Origin: Pseudomonadota bacterium
GTDB taxonomy: Bacteria > Pseudomonadota > Alphaproteobacteria > Rhizobiales > Xanthobacteraceae
Assembly (NCBI GenBank): GCA_023391175.1
Contig: JAEWBL010000425.1
Location: forward strand, 1 to 10,212
DNA: 10,212 nt
Reading direction: 5' to 3'
Shown: piece after piece, positions 1-6,297 of the stretch
How the letters are laid out: the number at the start of each line of letters is the position of its first letter
Numbering within the stretch: the stretch's first letter is position 1
The notes under the pieces: generated by a model
Seen by the model: only the letters and a program-made list of their open reading frames with translations
What the model was told of the DNA's origin: nothing
Databases searched by the model: none
Position numbers and translations under genes: made by a program

Positions 1-47
1 GACTTTTCTTCCCCATCCTTCCGGCAGCCGAACTGGGACTGGACTGA
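1..47 (+). CDS. 3' end of an upstream gene, probably DUF1285 family (partial)
   Basis: Reading in the frame that begins at base 3 gives 14 open codons (LFFPILPAAELGLD) and then TGA at 45-47. The stop overlaps the ATG of the next gene as TGATG, the same junction type used by the following genes, which suggests the end of a co-transcribed gene. From memory of related genomes, a DUF1285 protein usually precedes the CoA pyrophosphatase/DUF6111/CCA-transferase cluster, and a hydrophobic-aromatic C-terminus is compatible with that. The fragment is too short to identify by itself, so the family name rests on gene order only. Confidence 0.35.
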   Translation, partial: LFFPILPAAELGLD

Positions 48-724
48 TGCGGGTGTCCGACGACGCGTTTTCCGAGGCCAAAGGCGCAGGCGGAGGCCTC
101 GATGATTTCCTCCGCCGCGCCGGCGAGCGCCTCTCGCCCGTGGCACCTCCCTTTTATTCGGAGCGCGACTTCCTCGCGTTGAACGGCGACCACGCCCTCC
201 AGCCGGAGAAGGTGAGCCTCATTCCGCAGGAGCGCCCACGCCATGCAGCGGTGCTTGTGCCGGTGATCGCGCGGCCGGAGCCGACCATCCTGCTCACCCT
301 CAGATCATCCCATCTCTCGCAGCATGCGGGGCAGGTGGCCTTTCCCGGGGGGCGCATCGATCCCGGCGACAAGGACGAGGTCGATGCCGCCTTGCGTGAG
401 GCACGCGAAGAGGTGGGGCTCGATTCGGCGCTGGTTCGGCCCCTCGGCTTTCTCGATGGTTATCTCTCCGGCACCGGCTTCTGGATCGTCCCAGTGGTGG
501 GGCTCGTCGATCCCGACTACACGCTCACGATCAATCCCGCCGAGGTGGACGAGGCGTTCGAGGTGCCGCTCGGCTTTCTCATGAGTCCGCGCAACCACGA
601 GCGCCAGTCGCGGGAGTGGAAGGGCACGCTGCGGCACTTCTACGTGATGCCGTTCGAGGGCCGGAACATCTGGGGCGCCACGGCGGGCATGCTGCGCAAC
701 CTCTATGAGAAGGTCTATGCCTGA
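47..724 (+). CDS. CoA pyrophosphatase, Nudix hydrolase family
   Basis: A 225-residue Nudix hydrolase of the CoA-diphosphatase type, expected to cleave coenzyme A and its derivatives into 3',5'-ADP and (acyl)phosphopantetheine in the cytosol, probably for CoA turnover or disposal of damaged CoA. Two diagnostic motifs sit together. The CoA-specific motif spans residues about 82-102 (LLTLRSSHL, then HAGQVAFPGG). It runs directly into the Nudix box at about 102-124, with the metal-binding core REAREEVG (RE 117-118, EE 121-122). The length fits the NudL/CoAse group. The first 30 or so residues are variable, so a later start cannot be excluded, but the ATG overlaps the upstream stop (TGATG), which favours it. 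The stop in turn overlaps the next start at 722-726, so translational coupling along the operon is likely. The specific substrate is inferred from the motif; membership of the Nudix family is certain. Confidence 0.93.
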   Translation: MRVSDDAFSEAKGAGGGLDDFLRRAGERLSPVAPPFYSERDFLALNGDHALQPEKVSLIPQERPRHAAVLVPVIARPEPTILLTLRSSHLSQHAGQVAFPGGRIDPGDKDEVDAALREAREEVGLDSALVRPLGFLDGYLSGTGFWIVPVVGLVDPDYTLTINPAEVDEAFEVPLGFLMSPRNHERQSREWKGTLRHFYVMPFEGRNIWGATAGMLRNLYEKVYA

Positions 725-984
725 TGGCGCGCAGCCTGCTCATCGAGATGGCGCTGTTCCTGACGCCGTTCCTGATCTACGCCGCCCTGCTGATCGCGAC
801 CAAGGGCTCTGCGATTCCCGCGCATTGGTCGCCCCGCGCCCTGGGGATCGCTGCGACTGCGGCGGTGGGGCTTGTGGTGCTCGGCCTGTTCCTGTTCGAG
901 CATGACCGCGTGGCGCCGCCCGGCGCCCATTATGTTCCTGCGCAGACCAAGGACGGCGTGTTCGTGCCGGGGCATTTCGAATGA
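724..984 (+). CDS. Small membrane protein, DUF6111 family
   Basis: An 86-residue protein with two hydrophobic segments (residues about 5-27 and 39-58) and a short hydrophilic C-terminal tail ending in VPAQTKDGVFVPGHFE. Two inner-membrane helices with a short polar connection (SAIPAHWSPR) are the simplest reading. Size, topology and the closing PGHFE-type tail match the uncharacterised DUF6111 family that I recall lying between the CoA pyrophosphatase and the CCA-adding enzyme in Hyphomicrobiales. Its function is unknown. Both ends overlap neighbours (TGATG with the Nudix gene, ATGA with the CCA gene), so it is almost certainly co-translated with them. I see no catalytic motif. Its retention inside a tRNA-processing operon says it is conserved, not what it does. 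Confidence 0.85.
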   Translation: MARSLLIEMALFLTPFLIYAALLIATKGSAIPAHWSPRALGIAATAAVGLVVLGLFLFEHDRVAPPGAHYVPAQTKDGVFVPGHFE

Positions 985-2219
985 CCGCCAGCGTCGCCGG
1001 CGCACCCTTCTGGACGACGCCGGGACTTGCCCCGCTCCTAGCCGCGCTGAACGGTGACGGGGAGGAGGCACGGGTGGTCGGCGGGGCCGTGCGCAACTCC
1101 CTGCTCGGCCTGCCCGTGATCGACGTGGACATCGCCACCACCGCCTTGCCGCAGGAGGTTGCCGCCCGCGCCGCCCGCGCCGGCCTGAAGGCCGTGCCGA
1201 CCGGCATCGAGCATGGCACGGTGACGGTGGTCTCCGGCCATCACGGCTATGAAGTCACCACCCTGCGGGAGGATGTGGAGACGGATGGCCGCCGCGCCGT
1301 GGTGCGCTTCGGCCGGAGTTGGCAGCACGATGCGGAGCGGCGGGACTTCACCCTGAACGCGCTCTATGCGGCGCCGGACGGCGCGGTGATGGACCTGGTG
1401 GGGGGGCTCGCCGACCTCGAGGCGCGCAAGGTGCGTTTCATTGGGTCGCCGGAAGCGCGCATCCGCGAGGACTACCTGCGCATCCTGCGCCTGTTCCGTT
1501 TCCATGCGGCCTACGGCGCCGGCGCCGTGGATGGGGCTGCGTTTTCCGGCGCCGTGCGGCTTCGGCAGGGGCTGCTCGCCCTCTCCCATGAACGGGTGCG
1601 CGCCGAATTGCTGAAGCTGCTCATGGCTCCCCGGGCGGCGGAAACGGTCGGGGTCATGAGCGATGCAGGGCTGATCCAGCCCTTGATCGGTGGCATCGCC
1701 GATGCCCACGCCTTGGCCCGGCTGGTGGAGATCGAGGCGCAATGGCGGGCGGAAGGCTGGAACGTGCCGCCGGATGCCATCCGGCGCCTCGCCGCCCTCG
1801 CGGTGCGGGTGCCCGACGATGCCGAGCGACTGCGCGGAAAGCTGCGCCTGTCCAACGCCGAGGGGCGGCGGCTCGCCCTCATGGCCGGCCCCGTGCCGCA
1901 GATTAGCGACGACGCGGCGGCGCAGGCTTTCATCTACCGGATGGGCGCGGAAGCCGCGCGGGACCGCGCGCTTCTGGCCGCGGCCCACGGACGTCCGGAC
2001 ATGGGGAGGATCGGCCGGCTGGCCGCACACTGGGCCGTGTCGCGGCCACCTTTCGGTGCCGGGGACCTGCTGGCGCTGGGCCTCAAGCCGGGACCGGCGC
2101 TCGGGGCCGCATTGCGGCGCGCCGAGGCGGACTGGATCGCCGCCGGCTTTCCCGACGAGCCGGGCCGTATCGCCGCCCTGCTGCGGGCGGCGATCGCCTT
2201 GGATGACGAGCCTTCTTAA
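981..2219 (+). CDS. cca: CCA tRNA nucleotidyltransferase
   Basis: A 412-residue class II nucleotidyltransferase that adds or repairs the 3'-terminal CCA of tRNAs from CTP and ATP in the cytosol. The catalytic head is complete: GGAVR at 34-38, the metal-binding carboxylates DVD at 48-50, TLRED at 94-98, the template-type motif ERRDFTLNAL at 119-128, and EDYLRILRLFRF at 163-174, which corresponds to the (E/D)DxxRxLRxxRF motif involved in nucleotide selection. The remaining roughly 230 residues are the helical body that holds the tRNA. There is no HD phosphohydrolase domain, unlike the E. coli enzyme; this is normal for alphaproteobacterial versions of about 400-420 residues. The ATG overlaps the previous stop as ATGA. 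A poly(A) polymerase is the main alternative in this superfamily, but size and motifs favour the CCA enzyme. Confidence 0.95.
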   Translation: MTASVAGAPFWTTPGLAPLLAALNGDGEEARVVGGAVRNSLLGLPVIDVDIATTALPQEVAARAARAGLKAVPTGIEHGTVTVVSGHHGYEVTTLREDVETDGRRAVVRFGRSWQHDAERRDFTLNALYAAPDGAVMDLVGGLADLEARKVRFIGSPEARIREDYLRILRLFRFHAAYGAGAVDGAAFSGAVRLRQGLLALSHERVRAELLKLLMAPRAAETVGVMSDAGLIQPLIGGIADAHALARLVEIEAQWRAEGWNVPPDAIRRLAALAVRVPDDAERLRGKLRLSNAEGRRLALMAGPVPQISDDAAAQAFIYRMGAEAARDRALLAAAHGRPDMGRIGRLAAHWAVSRPPFGAGDLLALGLKPGPALGAALRRAEADWIAAGFPDEPGRIAALLRAAIALDDEPS

Positions 2220-2222
2220 GGG

Positions 2223-2432
2223 TCAGTCCTCTTCGTCTTCTTCCTCGTCCTCTTCCTCGAAGTCGGCGATTTCGAGCTTCTCCACCGCGACGGCGGGCAG
2301 GGTTTCCCTACGGAACTCGCTCACGTCCTCAGCGAACCACACCACCGAGATCTCCGTCTCGGAGGCGGTGACGACGGTGAGGGCGGGGCTGCCGGACTTG
2401 AGCTGGACGATGTCTCCGGGGGCGAACGCCAT
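2223..2432 (-). CDS. YodC/DUF2158-like small protein with acidic C-terminal tail
   Basis: A 69-residue protein starting MAFAPGDIVQLKSGSPALTV, the typical opening of the YodC/DUF2158 family (PGD.V.LKSGGP.MTV), a small SH3-like beta-barrel fold whose function is not established. VVWF at about 31-34 fits the family's later conserved strand. I chose the ATG at 2430-2432 rather than the upstream in-frame start at 2528 because homology begins there and a good ribosome-binding site (GGGAG, 8 bases before the ATG) precedes it. Residues 59-69 are all Glu or Asp (EEEDEEEDEED), an addition that a typical family member of 60-75 residues does not need. The gene converges on cca with 3 bases between stop codons. 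It follows the unknown membrane-protein gene on the same strand after a 67-base gap, and no clear terminator separates them. Any role for the acidic tail (metal or protein binding) is speculation. Confidence 0.8.
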   Translation of the reverse strand: MAFAPGDIVQLKSGSPALTVVTASETEISVVWFAEDVSEFRRETLPAVAVEKLEIADFEEEDEEEDEED

Positions 2433-2499
2433 GGCTGTGTCTCCCGCTGTCTTGCGCGACCGGCAGCGGATTTTCCCTGCCGAAGCAACGCGGGCAGGC

Positions 2500-3501
2500 T
2501 TAGCCGGGCTGTGTGACGATGCGATCACGGTTGCGCAGATAGTAATCCAGGAAGGAGGGAAGCGCGTTGAGCCGGCGGATCTGTTCGATCCGGGTCATGA
2601 CGAGCATGGATAGACCGTTGATGCGTATCACCTGGTTGTCCATCGCCGCTTCCACCGGCCCCGCGAGCGCCGACGCCGCGGTCTTGGATGGCTGCCCCGT
2701 GCCGGGCGACGCAGGATCGGTCGCCGCCCAGATGCGGGCGGGCAGGATCGCCTGGTGCAGCTCATCGAAGCAGTGGTAAAATATTACGAGCTGGTGCTTG
2801 GCGCTGCGCCAGTCCACGACGATGTTCCCCATCGGAACGGGCTTCAGGTCAGTAAACACCACATAGTCGGGCACCGTTTTCTTGTCGGCGCACTTGAAAC
2901 CGGCGCCGTCCAGCTTGCCGTCGCTGAGGGTATCGGCCTTGGCTCCGCTCGGGGCGACGTTTGAGCCCACGCGGGCAAAACTGTATCGCGTCGATGCCAG
3001 GGTCCGATTGTCATCGAGGTCGCTCGCCCAGTCGATATAAAGCTGGGCCTTGTAGAACAGGCGGTCGATGCCGGTTCTCAGTTCCATGCGCGTTCGGGCG
3101 TATTCAGCCGCAATAGTTTGCGCCTGCTGATGGAAATAGACCGCTTGATCTTGTGGAGCGTTCGCTGCGGCCTTGTACAGGAAGTACACCATCTGCTGAA
3201 GGTTCTGCGCCTTGGCGAGCGTCCCAATGAGCTCATCGAATGTCTGGGTCGCGAGAGCGTAATCGCTTTTCGCCCGATCGAGGGTCTTGTCGATCGACCA
3301 CTGATTGAACTGAAAGAAAGCGGTTGCGATCACTGCGACGAGGCTGAACAGGCTCAAATTCTTGATAAATGTCAGCGGTCCATCGAGATCCGAAAGGGCT
3401 TTCCGCCAGCCCGTGAGCGGCGGAGCATCTTTCGGATCGCTCTTGTCCTTGGATTTTTCGTTTCCGGAACGATGCGTCTCGTCGCTGTCACCCTGCGCCA
3501 T
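2500..3501 (-). CDS. Hypothetical membrane-anchored protein, family not recognised
   Basis: A 333-residue protein I cannot assign. The N-terminal 30 residues are charged and low in complexity (rich in K, D, S, E). One hydrophobic segment follows at about 48-65 (LSLFSLVAVIATAFFQF). The rest is soluble, so this looks like a single-pass inner-membrane protein with a large, probably periplasmic, domain. Residues about 69-160 look mostly helical, with periodic hydrophobics, and could form a helical bundle or coiled coil. The later part (about 200-260) has beta-like stretches and holds the only two cysteines, C204 and C244, which could form a disulfide if periplasmic. No enzyme motif is visible. 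The ATG is preceded by a G-rich site (GGGGG, 6 bases away). The DNA is clearly less GC-rich than cca or hemF; a hand count of bases 3301-3360 gives 29 of 60 G+C. That, with its place between housekeeping genes, hints at acquisition. Confidence 0.75.
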   Translation of the reverse strand: MAQGDSDETHRSGNEKSKDKSDPKDAPPLTGWRKALSDLDGPLTFIKNLSLFSLVAVIATAFFQFNQWSIDKTLDRAKSDYALATQTFDELIGTLAKAQNLQQMVYFLYKAAANAPQDQAVYFHQQAQTIAAEYARTRMELRTGIDRLFYKAQLYIDWASDLDDNRTLASTRYSFARVGSNVAPSGAKADTLSDGKLDGAGFKCADKKTVPDYVVFTDLKPVPMGNIVVDWRSAKHQLVIFYHCFDELHQAILPARIWAATDPASPGTGQPSKTAASALAGPVEAAMDNQVIRINGLSMLVMTRIEQIRRLNALPSFLDYYLRNRDRIVTQPG

Positions 3502-3536
3502 TGCCCGCCCCCAAAGCTGACGGGAAAGTTTGGCAA

Positions 3537-3570
3537 ATTAAACCTGAGATTGCATCCCCTAAATTGGGGA
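3537..3570 (-). promoter_or_regulatory. Possible promoter with adjacent palindrome upstream of the unknown membrane protein
   Basis: The gap between the hemF stop and the start at 3501 is AT-rich for this window. On the minus strand TTTAAT (3537-3542) matches the -10 consensus TATAAT at 5 of 6 bases. A hairpin or operator-like inverted repeat, TCCCC-TAAATT-GGGGA (3555-3570), lies just upstream, where a -35 element would be. I see no good -35 hexamer, so the promoter may need an activator, or the palindrome may be a repressor site. It could instead be a weak transcript end for hemF, although no T-run follows it in that direction. Confidence 0.25.
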
Positions 3571-3575
3571 CTCGC

Positions 3576-4514
3576 TCACGGCCACTTCACCACCGGCGGC
3601 ATGGAGGAGAGGATCGAATCCACATTGCCGCCCGTCCGGAGGCCGAAGATGGTGCCCCGGTCGTACAGCAGGTTGAATTCCACATAGCGCCCGCGGCGCA
3701 CCAACTGCTCCTCGCGGTCCTCCTGCGTCCACGGCGTCGACATGTTGGCGCGCACGAGGCGGGGATAGACGTCGAGGAAGGCGAGGCCCACGTCGCGGGT
3801 GAAGGCCAGATCGTCCTCCCAGCGGCCGGTGCCGGCCGCGGCCGAGTCGAGATAGTCGTAGAAGATGCCGCCGATACCGCGCATTTCGTTGCGATGCTTG
3901 AGGAAGAAATAGTCGTCGCACCACGCCTTGTAGCGCGGATAGTCCGCTACCTTGTGGGCGGTGCAGGCCGCTTCCATCGCCTTGTGAAAGGCGATGGTGT
4001 CCGCGTCTTCCTGCGTCCGCCGCCGTGACAGAACCGGGGTCAGGTCCGCGCCGCCGCCGAACCAAGCCTTGGTGGTGACGACGAAGCGCGTGTTCATGTG
4101 AACGGCCGGCACGTGGGGGTTCGCCATGTGGGCGATGAGCGAGATGCCCGAGGCCCAAAAGCGCGGGTCCTCGGCGGCCCCGGGAATCTGGGCGCGGAAC
4201 TCGGGGGCGAACTCGCCGAACACCGTGGAGGTATGCACCCCCACCTTCTCGAACAGACGCCCGCGCATGAGCGCCATGGTGCCGCCGCCGCCCAGCGCTC
4301 CGGTATGGTCGGTGCGCGCCCAGGGTGTGCGGACGAAGCGGGCGGGGGAGGGGCCGTAAAGCGCAGGATCGGCCTCATTTTCCAGCGTCTCGAAGGCGGC
4401 GATGATGCGGCCCTGCAAGTCCTCGAACCAGGCGCGCGCCTCGGCACGACGGGCGTCGAGCGCCGCGGTGCCGGACCCGGAGGCGGCGGAAGCGGGGGGC
4501 ACGGGATTTTCCAT
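3576..4514 (-). CDS. hemF: Oxygen-dependent coproporphyrinogen III oxidase
   Basis: A 312-residue HemF, which uses O2 to decarboxylate two propionates of coproporphyrinogen III to vinyl groups, giving protoporphyrinogen IX in aerobic heme synthesis. It works as a cytosolic homodimer without needing a cofactor. Conserved blocks appear in order: [19 protein letters not shown] from 75, the following [21 protein letters not shown] from 134, [10 protein letters not shown] at 151-160, the family signature [19 protein letters not shown] followed by IGGIFYDYL, and the C-terminal [18 protein letters not shown]. The first 20 residues are variable and Ala/Ser-rich, so a later start is possible; the chosen ATG has a GGCGGA-type ribosome site upstream. 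It follows trmL on the same strand with a 66-base gap that holds no clear terminator, so the two may be co-transcribed. Dependence on O2 points to an aerobic lifestyle, in line with the nearby bc1 genes. Confidence 0.97.
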   Translation of the reverse strand: MENPVPPASAASGSGTAALDARRAEARAWFEDLQGRIIAAFETLENEADPALYGPSPARFVRTPWARTDHTGALGGGGTMALMRGRLFEKVGVHTSTVFGEFAPEFRAQIPGAAEDPRFWASGISLIAHMANPHVPAVHMNTRFVVTTKAWFGGGADLTPVLSRRRTQEDADTIAFHKAMEAACTAHKVADYPRYKAWCDDYFFLKHRNEMRGIGGIFYDYLDSAAAGTGRWEDDLAFTRDVGLAFLDVYPRLVRANMSTPWTQEDREEQLVRRGRYVEFNLLYDRGTIFGLRTGGNVDSILSSMPPVVKWP

Positions 4515-4580
4515 GGGCGTTCCGCCTTCGGTGTTCTGTCGTGGCGGCGCTTCTATCGCCTCCCTGCGGCGGAAGAAAGC

Positions 4581-5045
4581 TCAGGCGGGCAGGCCGCCGG
4601 TCTGCCGCAGGGCTTCGGCGAGGACGATGCCGGCGCTGACCGCCACATTGAGCGAACGCACGCCCGGCCGCATGGGAATGCGCACGCGCGCATCCGACGC
4701 GGCATGCACGTCCGGCGGCACGCCGGCGGATTCGCGGCCGAACAGGATCACGTCGTCGCTCTGGAAGGAGAAGCCGAACAGCGGCTCGGCGCCGGCGGTG
4801 GTGAGGAGCACGAGGCGGCGGCCTTCGGCGCGCCGGCTCTCATCGAAGGCGGCGAACGAGGCGTGCCGTCGCCAGACCACCTGGTCGATATAGTCCATCC
4901 CCGCCCGGCGAAACCCGGCATCCCCCACCGGGAAGCCAGCCGGCTCGATGATATGCACCTCCGCCCCGAGGCAGGCGCCGGTGCGCAGGATCGCACCGGC
5001 GTTCTGCGCGATGTCCGGGCAATAAAGGGCGATGCGCAGGGTCAA
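4581..5045 (-). CDS. trmL: tRNA (cytidine(34)-2'-O)-methyltransferase
   Basis: A 154-residue SPOUT-class methyltransferase, matching the length of E. coli TrmL (157). It 2'-O-methylates the wobble nucleotide (C34/U34) of tRNA-Leu isoacceptors using S-adenosylmethionine. The N-terminus RIALYCPDIAQNAGAILRT is the family opening. The knot-forming motifs are FGRESAGVP at 102-110 and RIPMRPGVRSLNVAVSAG at about 122-139, which bind the methyl donor. The open frame extends upstream to an ATG at 5189, but that extension has no family resemblance and runs into the neighbouring gene. The TTG at 5043-5045 lies exactly where homology starts and has GGAG 7 bases upstream, so I take TTG as the start. That GGAG lies in the 3' arm of a strong hairpin (5052-5075), which may restrain translation. 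In related genomes trmL usually adjoins the bc1 genes; here a GH64 gene stands between them. Confidence 0.93.
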   Translation of the reverse strand: MTLRIALYCPDIAQNAGAILRTGACLGAEVHIIEPAGFPVGDAGFRRAGMDYIDQVVWRRHASFAAFDESRRAEGRRLVLLTTAGAEPLFGFSFQSDDVILFGRESAGVPPDVHAASDARVRIPMRPGVRSLNVAVSAGIVLAEALRQTGGLPA

Positions 5046-5051
5046 GGCGAA

Positions 5052-5075
5052 GCTCCGGCGGGACGCCGCCGGAGC
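5052..5075 (-). promoter_or_regulatory. Stem-loop that buries the trmL ribosome-binding site
   Basis: A perfect 9-base-pair inverted repeat, GCTCCGGCG (5052-5060) and CGCCGGAGC (5067-5075), with a 6-base loop. It lies between the stop of the GH64 gene and the TTG start of trmL. On the minus-strand RNA the GGAG that serves as the trmL ribosome-binding site is part of the 3' arm, so the folded stem would hide it. The stem could also act as a weak transcript end for the GH64 gene, but the following bases (TTCGCCTT) are a poor U-run. The repeat is certain; the regulatory role is inferred. Confidence 0.5.
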
Positions 5076-5086
5076 GGGTCTTAAGG

Positions 5087-6297
5087 TCAGTTGCTGCAGG
5101 TCATCTTGTTCCACGTCGAGCTGAGCGGGAACAGGGTGAGCGTCAGCTTCGTCGGAGCGGGGACGGAGTTGTAGCTGCTCTGCTCGCACACATCGTCATA
5201 CGGGAAGGTATAGGCCTTGCCGTTGATCGACGCGGAATGGATGGTCTGGGAATAGAGGTTCTGGGGCAGGCCCTGATACGGCTTCACCGAGCAGTTGGAG
5301 ATGCTGTTGGTGCTGTTGATGAAGGTCGAGCGGAGGAACGCCGCCTGCATCCACCTCTGCAGGCTGGGCACGGGCCCCTTGTCGCCGCTTTTATAGGAAG
5401 GGCCATTCCCCCAGAGGTCCTTGGACGTCGGCTTGTTGAAGGTCGTACCATTGGTGCTCCCCTTCGGCGTCAGCGAGATCGTGGTGGCGGAGGTCGTTCC
5501 AATGTACGGGGTCGTGACGCTCCCGATCTGGTTGTTCAGGGTGAAGCTCTTCCCGGCCTTGGAATAGGTGGTGAGGACCAGATTGATGTAGCTGTCCCAA
5601 TAATTGGTGGGAAATTTGTACCCGGACTCCATCCCGTGATTGGGGCTGAGGACCTGGGTCGGGCGCCCCTTGCCATCCGTGATGAGCAGCGTGCTCCATG
5701 GCGGCGTCGCGACAAGCGTCTTGACGACCGTTTGCGACGAGTTGGAGTCCGTGAATCCGGCCGTCACCGTCTGCGACGCATTCTGCAGGACCATCTTCAT
5801 GGGGATGCCCAGAGAGTCCACCTGCGTCGTATTGACGTTGAAGTTGTTGTCAGGCCCCCAGGTGTATTCGGCGAAGTCGATGACCGAAGTGTGGTTCTTG
5901 CTCGACGGGCTCCAGGGCGCCGGCGAATTGGGCGCAAGGGGGCCGGTGCCGCCACCTGTCGGGGTGACCGTGAGATAGGATGGCTGGCAGAAGGAAATAT
6001 AGATACGCCCGGAATTCAGGCGCGGAACGTTGAACGTATATGTGCTTGTCGACGCAGTATTGAAGCCATAGTCGGTCGGCGTGTCGTTCTGCGTGTTCAG
6101 CGGCTTGGTCTTTCCGGTCGCGTCGCTGACAAGATAGGACGTCACGTTGGACGGGTCCTGGCCATAGACCGTGATGTACATCTTGCCGGTGATGCCGGTG
6201 TTGTTGACGATCGTAACCGGGACGGTCTGGGCATGGGCGGCCCCGCCGCGCCGATGCCGGCCACTGCCGCGAGGCAGGCCAGAACGCGTTTTGCCAT
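5087..6297 (-). CDS. Secreted GH64-like beta-1,3-glucanase family protein; frameshift in the signal peptide
   Basis: The body resembles glycoside hydrolase family 64, secreted enzymes with a thaumatin-like domain that cut beta-1,3-glucans such as laminarin, curdlan or fungal wall glucan. Numbering on the repaired reading: VPVTIVNNTG from 26, the LNSGRIYISF block at 94-103, then FAEYTW with E144 and NTTQVDSLGIP with D161. E144 and D161 correspond in position to the catalytic Glu/Asp pair known for Streptomyces GH64. The C-terminal AYTFPYDDV block is also family-like, and four mature cysteines could pair. The best start is the ATG at 6295-6297, with GGGGGAG 7 bases upstream. It encodes a signal peptide MAKRVLACLAAVAGIGAAG but then goes out of frame at a run of four Gs (6241-6244) and stops at 6142-6144. 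One extra G restores AAHAQ (cleavage AHA|Q) and a 403-residue protein. A sequencing slip, a real mutation or ribosomal slippage could explain this. Family confident; activity unproven. Confidence 0.82.

Noticed and set aside
2433..2499. CCTGCC/GGCAGG inverted repeat between the unknown membrane protein and the YodC-like gene as a terminator.
   Set aside because: Six-base stem, 11-base loop and no T-run on the relevant strand; not a credible terminator.
1690..2613. Plus-strand open frame of 307 codons overlapping the end of cca and running past it.
   Set aside because: Out-of-frame shadow of cca and, further on, the complement of the YodC-like gene; the Ser run comes from the acidic-tail codons read on the other strand.
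4098..5084. Long plus-strand open frame of 328 codons opposite hemF and trmL.
   Set aside because: It is the complement shadow of two well-recognised genes in GC-rich DNA; the Gly/Arg/Ala-rich translation has no motif.
5046..5189. N-terminal extension of trmL to the ATG at 5189.
   Set aside because: It overlaps the C-terminal codons of the GH64 gene, has no similarity to the family, and the TTG with GGAG sits exactly where homology begins.
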